From assembly GCA_003280515.1 (NCBI GenBank), contig QCER01000002.1, forward strand, positions 85,424 through 149,423: a DNA stretch of 64,000 nucleotides. Direction: 5' to 3'. The position numbers and the translations under genes were made by a program. Of this stretch, positions 8,781 through 18,177 are shown one piece after another. Under the pieces are notes generated by a model. It saw nothing but the letters and a program-made list of their open reading frames with translations. It was not told the DNA's origin and did no database searches. Every line of letters begins with the position of its first letter. Position 1 is the stretch's first letter. This DNA comes from Prochlorococcus sp. AG-355-P18 (GTDB lineage Bacteria > Cyanobacteriota > Cyanobacteriia > PCC-6307 > Cyanobiaceae).

Positions 8781-9749
8781 ATGGAAATAGCAAATGATAT
8801 AACTTCTCTTGTTGGAAATACCCCCTTAGTTAAATTAAATCGAATCAGAAAGCATTTTAATTGTTATCCAGAAATAATAGCCAAGCTAGAAAGTTTCAAT
8901 CCATCAGCATCCGTTAAGGATCGCATCGCTTATTCAATGTTATGTAAAGCTGAAGAAGAAGGACTGATCAAACCAGATAAAACAACATTAATTGAAGCAA
9001 CAAGTGGGAATACGGGCATTGCATTAGCAATGGTTGCAGCAGCAAAAGGATATAAATTGATATTAACTATGCCGGATACGATGAGTATTGAAAGAAGGGC
9101 AATGTTGAGAGCATATGGAGCTGAATTACAGTTAACACCAGGGGAAGAAGGAATGAAAGGAGCTTTAGATTTAGCTAATGAATTGTCTTCAACCATTGCA
9201 AATAGCTATCAATTCAATCAATTTGAAAACTTTGCTAATCCAGATATTCATGAGAGAACAACGGCTCAAGAAATATGGTCTCAATCCAATAACAATTTAG
9301 ATGGATTAGTTACAGGAGTAGGCACAGGAGGAACAATTACTGGTTGCGCACGTTTCTTGAAAAAAGTTAATCCAAATTGCAAGATTTATGCTGTAGAGCC
9401 CAAAAAAAGTGCTGTGATTTCTGGAGAAAACGCAGGATCTCATTCGATTCAAGGAATAGGAGCAGGTTTCGTACCGAAAGTACTTAATACTAAATTAATT
9501 GATGAAATTATAAAAATAGATGATGATGAAGCATTTTATTATGGCCGTTTATTAGCCAAATTAGAAGGCCTTTTATCTGGAATCAGCAGCGGTGCAGCTT
9601 TAGCAGCAACTATAAAAATCGGTGAAAGGAAAGAACTAATGAATAAGAGATTGATAGTTATTCTTCCAAGTTTTGGTGAAAGATATTTATCAACAGCAAT
9701 GTTTGAATCGAATACCTCAATTCAAGCCAGAAAAGATGGTTATCTATAG
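8781..9749 (+). CDS. cysK: Cysteine synthase (O-acetylserine sulfhydrylase)
   Basis: PLP enzyme making cysteine from O-acetylserine and sulfide. Numbering from the ATG at 8781 (322 residues, family-typical): LVGNTPLVKLNR near 10-21, PLP lysine K46 in ASVKDRIA, substrate loop TSGNTGIALA near 75, and the phosphate-binding loop GTGGTITG. The frame remains open 27 codons upstream, but the upstream peptide is basic and non-homologous, so the internal ATG is preferred. It is followed after 9 bases by a J-domain gene. Confidence 0.95.
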   Translation: MEIANDITSLVGNTPLVKLNRIRKHFNCYPEIIAKLESFNPSASVKDRIAYSMLCKAEEEGLIKPDKTTLIEATSGNTGIALAMVAAAKGYKLILTMPDTMSIERRAMLRAYGAELQLTPGEEGMKGALDLANELSSTIANSYQFNQFENFANPDIHERTTAQEIWSQSNNNLDGLVTGVGTGGTITGCARFLKKVNPNCKIYAVEPKKSAVISGENAGSHSIQGIGAGFVPKVLNTKLIDEIIKIDDDEAFYYGRLLAKLEGLLSGISSGAALAATIKIGERKELMNKRLIVILPSFGERYLSTAMFESNTSIQARKDGYL

Positions 9750-9758
9750 TTCATAAAA

Positions 9759-10436
9759 ATGGAAAAAAATTTGTATGAAGAATTAGGCCTCAAAAAAAAT
9801 GCAACGAGAAATGAAATTAAATCTTCATATCGCTCTTTAGTTAAGCAACATCATCCTGATGCAGGCGGCCAGAAAGAACGCTTTCTTGCAATACAAAATG
9901 CCTGGGAAACTCTAAATGACCCTATCAAAAAGAAAAAATATGATAACAGTTTTTTCTCTTCCAGTTCATCATTTGATTCTTTAAATGAAAATTGGGAAGA
10001 GAAATTTAATTCAAAAAAATATAATTCTTCAATTAAGGACAAAGAAGTTGAAACATGGACTAAAGAAATTTACACTCCGATCAATAGATTAATTAATCAA
10101 ATAATTAAACCTTTGAACAACGAAATAAAAGAACTATCTGCGGATCCATATGATGACCAACTAATGGAAAATTTTTGCAGTTACATAATTCTTTCAAAGA
10201 AGAAAATAGAAAAAGTTGAAAAAATTTATAACAAAAAAATAGTTCCAAAGTCTATTTCAGCTTTAGGCCTCGACCTTTATCATTGTTTTTCACAAGTTAA
10301 AGATGCGCTATCAGAATTTGATAGATACACACAAGGTTATGTAGATAATTACTTATTTGATGGCAAAGAAATGATCAAAGAAGCAAAAAGAATCCAATCA
10401 AGGATGTCTACAGAGAAAAAAAATAAAAACTTTTAG
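9759..10436 (+). CDS. J-domain (DnaJ-like) protein
   Basis: A Hsp70 co-chaperone candidate. The N-terminal J domain covers residues 1-65, with the HPD motif in VKQHHPDAGG. The protein lacks the Gly/Phe and zinc-finger regions of true DnaJ. Its remaining about 150 residues are charged and helical (IEKVEKIYNKKIVPKSISALGLDLYHCF), without known domains. It starts 9 bases after cysK and converges on ndhO. The specific client is unknown. Confidence 0.85.
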   Translation: MEKNLYEELGLKKNATRNEIKSSYRSLVKQHHPDAGGQKERFLAIQNAWETLNDPIKKKKYDNSFFSSSSSFDSLNENWEEKFNSKKYNSSIKDKEVETWTKEIYTPINRLINQIIKPLNNEIKELSADPYDDQLMENFCSYIILSKKKIEKVEKIYNKKIVPKSISALGLDLYHCFSQVKDALSEFDRYTQGYVDNYLFDGKEMIKEAKRIQSRMSTEKKNKNF

Positions 10437-10447
10437 ATATAAAAATT

Positions 10448-10684
10448 TTATTGAGTATATTCTTTAAGTTGATCTAATTTCAACCAAACATCTGGAACAG
10501 GTCTGCGCCATCGAACCTGAGCATATTCGTCTTTGAGTGAAAGAATCTCTCCAGGACCTTCAAAGACATAATTAGGTAGATCATTATCACTAGCTAGCGC
10601 TTCTATACTTTTTATATAATTTTCTCTATCGACAAAAACTAAGCTTCCTTTCTTGAGAGGTTTCTTTGAAATAGAATCTGTCAT
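10448..10684 (-). CDS. ndhO: NAD(P)H-quinone oxidoreductase (NDH-1) subunit O
   Basis: NdhO is a small oxygenic-phototroph-specific subunit of the thylakoid NDH-1 complex that acts in cyclic electron flow and respiration. The 78-residue sequence shows the family pattern: LKKGSLVFVDRENY, then FEGPGEILSLKDEYAQVRWRRPVPDVWLKLDQLKEY. No transmembrane segment is present, as expected for this peripheral subunit. It is convergent with the J-domain gene and separated by about 135 bases from the divergent epimerase gene. Confidence 0.95.
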   Translation of the reverse strand: MTDSISKKPLKKGSLVFVDRENYIKSIEALASDNDLPNYVFEGPGEILSLKDEYAQVRWRRPVPDVWLKLDQLKEYTQ

Positions 10685-10820
10685 AATAACTTCGAGAAAG
10701 TTGTTTGAAATTTATTATACAAAAACTTGTTTGAAAAATATTGAAAAAAATTTATAACGGAATAATAATTACAAACTTCAAAAAAATTTAATAGCCTTAA
10801 ATGATACACATCTACATGAT

Positions 10821-11747
10821 ATGCGTCTTTTATTGCTTGGCTGCACTGGATTTGTTGGTAAAGAACTAGTACCAACACTTCTCAAGGAAAATCACGAAAT
10901 TTACATTGTAAGTAGAAAACCCATAAGTAAATTAAAGGTTGATTTAGATTTCAATAAGTTTAAGTTTTTTCAAATAGATTTATCAAAAGAAAAAAACTGG
11001 AATAACGAAAATTTTCTCAATATTTTAAGAGAGACAGATGGAATTATTAACTTGATGGGAGAACCTATTGCAGAAAAAAAATGGACTTCTGAACAAAAAC
11101 AAGAGATTGAAAACAGTCGTATTAACACCACGAAATTTATGATGAAGACCCTTAGAAATTTAAAAATAAACCCAAAAGTCATTATAAATGGATCAGCAAT
11201 AGGTTATTACGGTACAAGTTTGTCTAGTGAATTCGCTGAAAATAGTATTGGAGGAAAAGACTTTTTAGCTAATCTTTGCAAAAAATGGGAAGCAGTCGCT
11301 GCTGAAAAACCATTTTTCTCAAGGTTAGTTATTTTTAGAATTGGAATTGTTCTAGAGGCAGATGGAGGAGCATTAGGAAAAATGCTCCCTATATTTAAAG
11401 TTGGATTAGGTGGACCAATTGGAGATGGTAAGCAATGGATGAGTTGGATTCATAGAACTGATTTATGTGCATTAATTACTCAAGCATTAGTTGATAAAAA
11501 GTATTCGGGAGTATTTAATGCTGTTGCACCAAATCCAGTATTAATGAGAGACTTTTCTCAGACTTTGGGCAAATGTCTAAATAGACCTAATTTACTTCCA
11601 GTGCCTGGAGCGGTTTTAAAAATATTGTTGGGAGATGGATCAAAAGTTGTATTAGAAGGACAAAAAGTAATTAGCAGTAAACTCAAAAATTATAATTTTA
11701 AATATCCTCTTCTTGAGAAAGCAATTTACGCGTCCACCAAGAAATAA
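10821..11747 (+). CDS. NAD-dependent epimerase/dehydratase, TIGR01777 (SulA-like) family
   Basis: An extended short-chain dehydrogenase. N-terminal Rossmann motif GCTGFVGKEL near residue 8, GSAIGYYG carrying the catalytic-region Tyr, and a C-terminal domain with the WMSWIHRTDL pattern typical of the TIGR01777 group. Cyanobacterial members have been called cell-division-inhibitor SulA homologues, and the plant relative GC1 acts at the plastid division site. The biochemical substrate is not known. The last 50 bases overlap the convergent gene that begins at 11967, so mutual 3' antisense transcription is likely. Confidence 0.85.
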   Translation: MRLLLLGCTGFVGKELVPTLLKENHEIYIVSRKPISKLKVDLDFNKFKFFQIDLSKEKNWNNENFLNILRETDGIINLMGEPIAEKKWTSEQKQEIENSRINTTKFMMKTLRNLKINPKVIINGSAIGYYGTSLSSEFAENSIGGKDFLANLCKKWEAVAAEKPFFSRLVIFRIGIVLEADGGALGKMLPIFKVGLGGPIGDGKQWMSWIHRTDLCALITQALVDKKYSGVFNAVAPNPVLMRDFSQTLGKCLNRPNLLPVPGAVLKILLGDGSKVVLEGQKVISSKLKNYNFKYPLLEKAIYASTKK

Positions 11748-11967
11748 TACCGTTTAATAAGGCACTAATTATAAGAATTGTTATCAATGGAACTACAAAA
11801 GGATTCCAAACTATCTGAATAAAATTAATAAAAATAAATATGCCATTTAATTGCATGATGATTGCAAAAATAAAAAATATTGCAAAAAAAATAACTGTAA
11901 ATAAATTTATTAATAACAAATTATCGATAATTTGTTTGAACTTATTTTGATTATTCTCCTTAGTCAT
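11698..11967 (-). CDS. Small membrane protein, 89 aa, unknown function
   Basis: Not recognised. Two hydrophobic helices are clear (about residues 18-40 and 48-72) after a charged N-terminus (MTKENNQNKFKQIIDN), with a C-terminal basic/acidic tail (TRKLLSQEEDI). Its ATG overlaps the end of the LpxB-related gene by 8 bases, suggesting translational coupling. Its 3' end overlaps the convergent epimerase by 50 bases. Confidence 0.7.
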   Translation of the reverse strand: MTKENNQNKFKQIIDNLLLINLFTVIFFAIFFIFAIIMQLNGIFIFINFIQIVWNPFVVPLITILIISALLNGIISWWTRKLLSQEEDI

Positions 11968-13162
11968 TTTTTATAACAATATTCATATCATCAACCATTT
12001 TAAAACAAGCTTTGTTTTCACCCAGTCTTTTTTTAGCATTTTCATTACATGAGATCATAAACTTACTATTTAGCTTTATGAGATAAATTATTTTTATGAT
12101 CAATTTTATTGTCTGATTGATTTGATCATTCTTATCTTTATAATTACTGGCACAAAAAACATATTTTCCAAGCAAACGTCTTTGCGCTTCTGCAAAAGTT
12201 TTTGTAAATTGCGGACCTTTACCTTCAATCTGAATAACCGGTTTTCCTAATCCGATAGCTTGCTCTGCGGCTGTTCCTGCCATGCTGATACAGCAACTAC
12301 ATTTCAATAATATTTTGTCAAAATTATTCCAAAATATATTCACTTCTAAAAATTTATATTGGAATTTCAAGAGATTATTATCTTTTATTTTTTCTAGTTT
12401 TAACCATCCTCTTTTTTGAAATATCTCCTTTATTTTTAATGAAGATAGAGCATTAACTATTGCAAAATTAAACTTAATTTTTTGAAAATATCTTAAATCT
12501 GACAATGCCTCTAATATCTCTAAAATCAAAACAAAATTCTCTAAAGTCTCAGGGAATCTACTTCCTGGAAATAATCCAATACTAAATTCAGCTTTATTTA
12601 ATTCTTTGCCTCTGGGAAAAAACTTATCCATAAATGGGTTGCCTAAAAAAGACACTTTCTTTTTTAATTGCAAAGTTAAATCATCCGCTGTGAGAGAATC
12701 TCTCGTATATATTTTTTTTGCTTTTTGTGAGAGCAAGAAAAATTTAGAAGGCCATGGTAATTTTAACTTACCTTCATAATGACTGGAATAAGCAACTAGA
12801 TATGTAAAAAAATCTTTCTTACAAAACCATGCAAAAAAAACTGGGACAATATCTCCAACTACAAAAAAATAATCATATTTTTTTCTTATTTTAAAAGTTA
12901 AATATAATTTTTTTAGAAGATAAAATATTTCTCCTCCTATTATCTCTGTGAGTCTGCCCTTAAAAGTATTATAGCCAATTCCTCCAGTACTAAATTCTTT
13001 AGTTTTACCAATAATTTTAATTTTTTCTTTTTCATAATGGTTGCCAATACCAACAATTGGCAAAGCATGAACAGAATAACCACTTTTTACGAATTGCTTA
13101 GCTATTAGACTGCCAGATAGATCTTCTCCATGCCCATTACTTAATATTAAAATTTTAAACAA
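11960..13162 (-). CDS. LpxB-related glycosyltransferase-like protein (TIGR03492 type)
   Basis: A 400-residue protein resembling lipid-A-disaccharide synthase and belonging to a cyanobacterial/plastid lineage group distinct from true LpxB. It begins MFKILILSNGHGEDLSG, a glycine-rich GT-B start. A second Rossmann half has LFPGSRFPETLENF and the sugar-nucleotide region MAGTAAEQAIGLGKPVIQIEGKGPQ. Lipid or envelope glycosylation is the likely role but the acceptor is unknown. It starts one base after the TPR gene stop and overlaps the next small membrane protein gene, forming a minus-strand operon. Confidence 0.8.
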   Translation of the reverse strand: MFKILILSNGHGEDLSGSLIAKQFVKSGYSVHALPIVGIGNHYEKEKIKIIGKTKEFSTGGIGYNTFKGRLTEIIGGEIFYLLKKLYLTFKIRKKYDYFFVVGDIVPVFFAWFCKKDFFTYLVAYSSHYEGKLKLPWPSKFFLLSQKAKKIYTRDSLTADDLTLQLKKKVSFLGNPFMDKFFPRGKELNKAEFSIGLFPGSRFPETLENFVLILEILEALSDLRYFQKIKFNFAIVNALSSLKIKEIFQKRGWLKLEKIKDNNLLKFQYKFLEVNIFWNNFDKILLKCSCCISMAGTAAEQAIGLGKPVIQIEGKGPQFTKTFAEAQRRLLGKYVFCASNYKDKNDQINQTIKLIIKIIYLIKLNSKFMISCNENAKKRLGENKACFKMVDDMNIVIKND

Positions 13163-13163
13163 T

Positions 13164-13592
13164 TTAAAATTCCAACCATTTTTTTACTTTGGTTAACTCT
13201 GGCCAACCTGGATATCTACTTAATCCGTCTTCAACAGACTCTTTCAACTCACTTTTCACATCTGGCATCATCATAGACATTTTTTTTATTAACTCAATAT
13301 GATCCCTAACACCTTTATTATTGGTAGCCAAAAGAGCTAAAGACAAATTCATTCTTGCTTGCGGGTCTTGTTGATTTAATCGAACAGCTTGTCTGGCAGC
13401 TGACAAAGCTTCTTCATTATTTTGCAAAAGTAATTGAAGCCATGATAAACAAGTCCAGGCTGCAAAATGATTTGGAATTTGCTGTATAATTTTTTGAAAA
13501 TCTTGAACGATTGGAATTAAATCTTGCCCTGCTTTATATCTTGATAGAGCTGCATTAAAATCATCTTCGATGGGATTAATTTCGTTATTCAT
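13164..13592 (-). CDS. TPR-repeat protein, 142 aa
   Basis: A small soluble protein with two to three tetratricopeptide-like repeats (NHFAAWTCLSWLQLLLQNNEEALSAARQAV, then DPQARMNLSLALLATN) and a C-terminal YPGWPELTKVKKWLEF. TPR folds mediate protein contacts and the partner is unknown. It sits between the A-type Fe-S carrier gene (6-base gap) and the LpxB-related gene (1-base gap), so all are probably one transcript. Confidence 0.8.
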   Translation of the reverse strand: MNNEINPIEDDFNAALSRYKAGQDLIPIVQDFQKIIQQIPNHFAAWTCLSWLQLLLQNNEEALSAARQAVRLNQQDPQARMNLSLALLATNNKGVRDHIELIKKMSMMMPDVKSELKESVEDGLSRYPGWPELTKVKKWLEF

Positions 13593-13598
13593 TATTTA

Positions 13599-13991
13599 TT
13601 AAACTGCAAAAGAGCTTCCACAACCGCAAGTTTGAGAAGCATTTGGATTTACAAAATTAAAACCACCTCCAATTAATTCCTTACTAAAATCTAATTGCAT
13701 TCCATAAATATATAGGAGACTTTTAGGATCACAAACTACTTGAAAGCTTTGATCAGCTTTCAATGAATAATCATAAACTTTATCATCGGGATTTATTTCA
13801 TTAGTTCCTATAAAATCCATGGTATAACTCATCCCACTACAACCTCCTGATCTCACTCCTACCCTTAGTGCTGTTTTATCACTTTGGCCATTCAGTAAAT
13901 TTGAAATTTGTTCTATAGCATCATTCGTAATTAGGATACCTTTACCATCATCAGAATTTTTAATTTCCTGTTTAACTTCTACATTTTCCAT
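13599..13991 (-). CDS. A-type iron-sulfur carrier (IscA/SufA/HesB family)
   Basis: Carries or delivers [2Fe-2S]/[4Fe-4S] clusters during Fe-S protein maturation. The three conserved cysteines are present: one in VRSGGCSGMSY and two in the C-terminal TCGCGSSF. I start at the ATG for MENVEVKQ (130 residues). The longer frame adds a non-homologous aromatic peptide. This protein has an N-terminal extension of about 20 residues compared with minimal IscA. It is divergent from crtQ, whose GTG lies 99 bases away. The SufBCDS machinery it would serve is at 51-56 kb. Confidence 0.92.
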   Translation of the reverse strand: MENVEVKQEIKNSDDGKGILITNDAIEQISNLLNGQSDKTALRVGVRSGGCSGMSYTMDFIGTNEINPDDKVYDYSLKADQSFQVVCDPKSLLYIYGMQLDFSKELIGGGFNFVNPNASQTCGCGSSFAV

Positions 13992-14090
13992 AAACAAAGG
14001 ATTTCTACTATTTATAATATAAAAACTTAACCGATAGGATGCATAGAACAAACATTATCCAAACTTGATTTGTTATAATTTTAAGAAAAA

Positions 14091-15545
14091 GTGAAAATTG
14101 CAATAGTTGGTTCAGGATTAGCTGGTCTTACAGCAGCAGTCAATTTAGTTGATGAAGGCCACGAGGTAGAAATTTACGAGAGCAGGTCATTTTGGGGAGG
14201 TAAAGTCGGAAGTTGGGAAGATAAGGATGGCAACCACATCGAAATGGGTTTGCATGTATTTTTTTATAATTATGCAAATCTTTTTAAATTAATGAAAAAA
14301 GTGGGAGCTTTAGATAATTTACTCCCGAAAGATCATACTCATCTATTTATTAATAATGGTGGGAATTTGAAATCGTTAGATTTCAGATTTCCATTGGGTG
14401 CTCCATTTAATGGACTAAAAGCTTTTTTTACAACCGAACAACTTACTTGGGTAGATAAGTTTAGAAATGCCTTAGCTTTAGGGACAAGCCCAATAGTTAG
14501 AGGATTGATAGACTATGAAGGCGCAATGAAAATAATTAGAGATCTAGATAAGATTAGTTTTAAAGAATGGTTTTTAAACCATGGTGGAAGTGAAAAAAGC
14601 TTAGAAAGAATGTGGGATCCTATCGCATATGCTTTAGGTTTTATTAATTGCAAAGATATTTCAGCAAGATGCATGCTAACTATATTTATGATGTTTGCTT
14701 CAAAAACAGAAGCCTCAAAACTTAATCTTTTAAAAGGTTCTCCTCATAAGTGGTTAACTCAACCTATCGTCGACTACATCACAAACAAAGGAGCAAAAAT
14801 ACATCTTAACCATAAGGTAGAAGAGATCATTTATGAAACAGAATCTTCCTCTTATTCAGTAAATCAATTAAAAATATCTTCTCCTGAAGGAATTAAGGCA
14901 GTGTTTGCAGATAAATTTCTAGCTGCATGTGATGTTCCTGGAATAAAAAAAATAATTCCAAAAGAATGGTATCAATTTAAAGAATTTGAAGGTTTAAAAA
15001 AACTTAGAGCTGTAGCTGTTGCCACAATCCAATTAAGATATGATGGTTGGGTTACTGAATTACAAAAAGATAATACTGGAAACGAACCAATTGGACTAGA
15101 TAACCTTCTTTATTCTGCTGATGCCTCTTTCAGTTGTTTTGCTGATTTAGCATTAGCAAGTCCAGCAGACTATAGAAAAAAAGATATGGGATCGCTTCTC
15201 CAATGTGTTTTAACTCCTGGAGATAGATGGATGGGAAGATCCACAGAAAGAATTACAAAAGAAATAGATAAAGAGGTTCGCCGTCTATTCCCATCCTCAA
15301 AAAACCTTAAATTGCTGTGGAGTAACGTGGTACAAATTCCACAATCACTCTACAGAGAAGCTCCCGGCATGGAACCTTTCAGACCCGATCAAAAAACATC
15401 TATATCTAATTTCTTCATGGCTGGCAGTTATACAAAACAAGATTATATAGACTCCATGGAGGGAGCCACAATGAGTGGTCATTTAGCTGCTGCCGCAATT
15501 TTAGAGAAGAAAGCCGAATTAGCAAAAAATCTTGCAGTAAGTTAA
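14091..15545 (+). CDS. crtQ: Zeta-carotene desaturase
   Basis: FAD enzyme converting zeta-carotene via neurosporene to lycopene, ahead of the cyclases that make alpha/beta-carotene and zeaxanthin. It has a dinucleotide fold [25 protein letters not shown] at residues 7-31, then [13 protein letters not shown], and the C-terminal FAD-closing segment ([21 protein letters not shown]). At 484 residues it has normal ZDS length. I take a GTG start. It is followed after 3 bases by an SRPBCC gene, an association commonly kept in cyanobacteria. Confidence 0.95.
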   Translation: MKIAIVGSGLAGLTAAVNLVDEGHEVEIYESRSFWGGKVGSWEDKDGNHIEMGLHVFFYNYANLFKLMKKVGALDNLLPKDHTHLFINNGGNLKSLDFRFPLGAPFNGLKAFFTTEQLTWVDKFRNALALGTSPIVRGLIDYEGAMKIIRDLDKISFKEWFLNHGGSEKSLERMWDPIAYALGFINCKDISARCMLTIFMMFASKTEASKLNLLKGSPHKWLTQPIVDYITNKGAKIHLNHKVEEIIYETESSSYSVNQLKISSPEGIKAVFADKFLAACDVPGIKKIIPKEWYQFKEFEGLKKLRAVAVATIQLRYDGWVTELQKDNTGNEPIGLDNLLYSADASFSCFADLALASPADYRKKDMGSLLQCVLTPGDRWMGRSTERITKEIDKEVRRLFPSSKNLKLLWSNVVQIPQSLYREAPGMEPFRPDQKTSISNFFMAGSYTKQDYIDSMEGATMSGHLAAAAILEKKAELAKNLAVS

Positions 15546-15548
15546 TTC

Positions 15549-16019
15549 ATGGGTACTTGGCTAAAACATGACGTAATAACGGTCGTTAATGCGCCTCTTG
15601 AAAACGTATGGGATACATGGAGTGATTTAGACTCAATGTCACTTTGGATGAGCTGGATTGAATCTGTAAAAACAGTTGATGAAGAAACTAGTACGTTACC
15701 AGATTTAACAGAATGGACTTTAGCTGCAAATGGCTTTAGGTTTAAATGGAAAGCTCAAATTACAGAAAGGGTTGAAAAAAGCAAACTTAAATGGAAATCA
15801 ATAGGAGGTTTGCCAACTGAGGGATCAGTAGTTTTCGAAAAGAAAACTGATCAAATAACAACGGTTAATTTAGCCATAACTTATGAACTACCAAAAATGA
15901 TTGCTCGTTTTATGGAAGAAAATATTTTAGGCAAAATGGTTACAAACGAATTACAGGCCAATATTGATAGGTTCAAAGATTTAGTTGAAAAGAACTATAC
16001 AAAAAATTTTTCTAACTAA
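15549..16019 (+). CDS. SRPBCC (polyketide cyclase/dehydrase-like) protein
   Basis: A 156-residue START/Bet v1-fold protein with the typical beginning (VNAPLENVWDTWSDLDSMSLWMSWIESV) and strand pattern ending in an amphipathic C-terminal helix. The fold binds hydrophobic ligands. Its location 3 bases after crtQ suggests carotenoid or isoprenoid handling, but that is inference from position. The final 8 bases overlap the convergent hemD. Confidence 0.85.
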   Translation: MGTWLKHDVITVVNAPLENVWDTWSDLDSMSLWMSWIESVKTVDEETSTLPDLTEWTLAANGFRFKWKAQITERVEKSKLKWKSIGGLPTEGSVVFEKKTDQITTVNLAITYELPKMIARFMEENILGKMVTNELQANIDRFKDLVEKNYTKNFSN

Positions 16020-16809
16020 AAATATTAATTGCTATATCTAGTAGTCCTTCAAAAGTAAATTTTTGTGCCTGACTATCAACTCTTCCAAAAATCTTGTTAC
16101 ATATTTTTGTTGTCTGAGGTCCAATAGTTAATAACTTAATTTGATCGAAATATTCTAACCATTGTTTACCAAGTTTTTTTTCTAGTAAAAAAGCAGCATT
16201 TACAACGGTTTTACCGCTTGAGAAAATAATTGCATCGACTTTTCGATTAGAAATAATATCAATTGTTTCTTGCGGAATTGATTCAGGACATCTAGTTTCA
16301 TATGCAGCAACCTCAAATACACGAGAACCAGACTTTCTAAATTGATCTGCAATTAAATCTCTACCACCTGTTTGAACTCTTGGTACAAAAACTCGAAGTC
16401 CATAACCAGATACTGGGAAATTATCAATTAAACTTTCAGCAACAAATTCTGGAGGTATGAAATCAGCCTTAATCCCAAAATCATCAAGAGTTTTTGAGGT
16501 TTTTTCTCCGACTACGGCAATTTTTGTTTTTTTAGAACATTCTTTTAATGAACTACTAAAGTACCTAAGTCTTTTATCCACAAATTTGATCCCATTACTA
16601 CTGGAAAAAATAATCCAATGAAAATCATTTATCTGATTTAATGCTTCGTCAAGAGGTTTCAAATCATCAGGATCACCAATACTTATTGCAGGCAGATCAA
16701 ATACATTAGCGCCCTTGCTTGTGAATATCTTTTTTATATCCAATATCCCTTCTTTTGATCTAGTAATAATTATATTTCTTTGATCAAGGGGTAGATCAAC
16801 TTTTGGCAT
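16012..16809 (-). CDS. hemD: Uroporphyrinogen-III synthase
   Basis: Closes hydroxymethylbilane to uroporphyrinogen III, the common precursor of heme, (divinyl) chlorophyll and siroheme. The protein begins NIIITRSKEG and shows the two-domain HemD pattern with IIFSSSNGIKF in one half and AIIFSSGKTVVNA plus TIGPQTTK in the other. I favour the ATG of MPKVDLPLDQR (16809, 265 residues). An ATG five codons upstream (16824) is equally open. Either start lies inside the 3' end of rbfA, indicating coupled translation. Confidence 0.9.
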   Translation of the reverse strand: MPKVDLPLDQRNIIITRSKEGILDIKKIFTSKGANVFDLPAISIGDPDDLKPLDEALNQINDFHWIIFSSSNGIKFVDKRLRYFSSSLKECSKKTKIAVVGEKTSKTLDDFGIKADFIPPEFVAESLIDNFPVSGYGLRVFVPRVQTGGRDLIADQFRKSGSRVFEVAAYETRCPESIPQETIDIISNRKVDAIIFSSGKTVVNAAFLLEKKLGKQWLEYFDQIKLLTIGPQTTKICNKIFGRVDSQAQKFTFEGLLDIAINIFS

Positions 16810-17188
16810 CCTTGTCCTCAACATTATTATTTTGATTTTTATTTTTTAATTCATCGAGAAGTTTCAACACTGATAATCCTTTATCAAGAACAACATCATC
16901 TTTAAAAATTATCTCTGGAACTCTTCTCATCTCAATTCTTTTTCCTAAACTATGCCTTATAGAGCTTTTAGCAATATTCAAGTTTTTCACAATCTCTTTC
17001 CTCACTTTCTCTTCAGCAGTTGAAGTTATGTAAATTTTACAGTGTTGCAAATCACTTGATAAATCAATCTTAGAAATATTGACGAAATGATCTCTAATAA
17101 GATCATTTTCTAAATCATTCTGCAAAATAAGGGTTATTTCTTTCTTCAAAAGAGAAGAAACTTTTGCAAGACGGTAATTATTTGGCAT
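16796..17188 (-). CDS. rbfA: Ribosome-binding factor A
   Basis: RbfA helps mature the 30S subunit by acting on 16S rRNA helix 1. It has the family start (MPNNYRLAKVSSLLKKEITLILQ), a type-II KH-like core with KIYITS, and the C-terminal RRVPEIIFKDDVVLDKG pattern. At 130 residues it is typical. Its start codon shares one base with the stop of the DUF751 gene and its end overlaps hemD, making a three-gene minus-strand operon. Confidence 0.94.
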   Translation of the reverse strand: MPNNYRLAKVSSLLKKEITLILQNDLENDLIRDHFVNISKIDLSSDLQHCKIYITSTAEEKVRKEIVKNLNIAKSSIRHSLGKRIEMRRVPEIIFKDDVVLDKGLSVLKLLDELKNKNQNNNVEDKDAKS

Positions 17189-17397
17189 TATGGTTGTAAA
17201 TTTATTGGGTTTGTCATCGCTTGCAAGACAAAATAAACAGTTATGAAAGCACTAAAGACAGAAGATATCAAACCTACTATTGTGAGTGGATTTGATCTAT
17301 TTTTGAATAAAGGTCCAATCAAAGCCACAAGTCCCCCAACAATGATAGAGATCAAATACTTTGGATATCTCGCAACATTAGAGAAAAATTCGCCCAT
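17188..17397 (-). CDS. DUF751 (Ycf33-like) small membrane protein
   Basis: A 69-residue protein with the family opening (FFSNVARYPKYLISIIVGG) and two transmembrane helices. It belongs to the cyanobacterial/plastid DUF751 group that includes Ycf33. The function is unknown. I prefer the ATG at 17397 (MGEFFSN). A GTG three codons upstream is possible. It is placed directly before rbfA with a one-base overlap, a neighbourhood I recall from other cyanobacteria. Confidence 0.82.
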   Translation of the reverse strand: MGEFFSNVARYPKYLISIIVGGLVALIGPLFKNRSNPLTIVGLISSVFSAFITVYFVLQAMTNPINLQP

Positions 17398-17451
17398 CAG
17401 CTTCACAAATAGATTACTTTTTTAGCTAAGTTTTAACAAACATTAAACAGC

Positions 17452-18177
17452 ATGATTACATTATATCAATTTAGGCATAGTGCTTTTTGTTTAAAAACAA
17501 GAATGGCTCTTCATGCAAAAAAACTACAATATCGAGTTGAAGAAGTAACACCTGGAATAGGCCAATTTGAAATCTTTAAATTATCAGGTCAAAAACAAGT
17601 ACCCGTAATAGTCGATAGCAATGATCAAGTTATTAATGACTCTTCAACTATTTGCGAATATTTAGATAAAAAAAATGAAAACAATCCACTCTTTCCGGAG
17701 GATCCAATATTATTTGCACAATGCAAACTAATTGAAGACTGGGCTGATACTACAATGGCTACAACTTGTAGAAAAGCTTTAATAAAATCTGCAATAGAAA
17801 ATCCACAGCTAAGAACTGCATTACTTCCAGATGAAATACCTTCTTCAGTTAAAAGTATTGTTGATAAATTACCTTTTAAAAATATTAGTAAAATTTCTAA
17901 TGTAGTTTTGTCTTCTAAAGATAATATAGAACTCCAAAAATTACTGGAAGCTTTATCAAAATCCTTGATCAACAAGAAATATTTAGTTGGAGATAGTTTA
18001 TCAATTGCAGATATTTCAATTGCTGCTCAATTATCCCTTCTTAAATTTCCAAAGTCTGCAGGACCAATTCTTTCAGGAGAGGGAAGCCAAGAATATATAA
18101 ACAACCCTTATTTAGAAAATCTTTTCATTTGGAGGAACAACTTAGAAGAATATCTTTTTAGTGCTAACTCTCAATAA
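17452..18177 (+). CDS. Glutathione S-transferase family protein
   Basis: Two-domain GST fold: an N-terminal thioredoxin-like domain (ITLYQFRHSAFCLKTRMALHAK, Cys13; cis-Pro region KQVPVIVD; glutathione-binding DSSTICEYLD) and an all-helical C-terminal domain with SIADISIAAQLSLL (the N-capping Asp motif). It is 241 residues. A role in glutathione-linked detoxification or repair of oxidised molecules is likely, but the substrate is unknown. Its last 14 bases overlap the convergent gene. Confidence 0.85.
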   Translation: MITLYQFRHSAFCLKTRMALHAKKLQYRVEEVTPGIGQFEIFKLSGQKQVPVIVDSNDQVINDSSTICEYLDKKNENNPLFPEDPILFAQCKLIEDWADTTMATTCRKALIKSAIENPQLRTALLPDEIPSSVKSIVDKLPFKNISKISNVVLSSKDNIELQKLLEALSKSLINKKYLVGDSLSIADISIAAQLSLLKFPKSAGPILSGEGSQEYINNPYLENLFIWRNNLEEYLFSANSQ

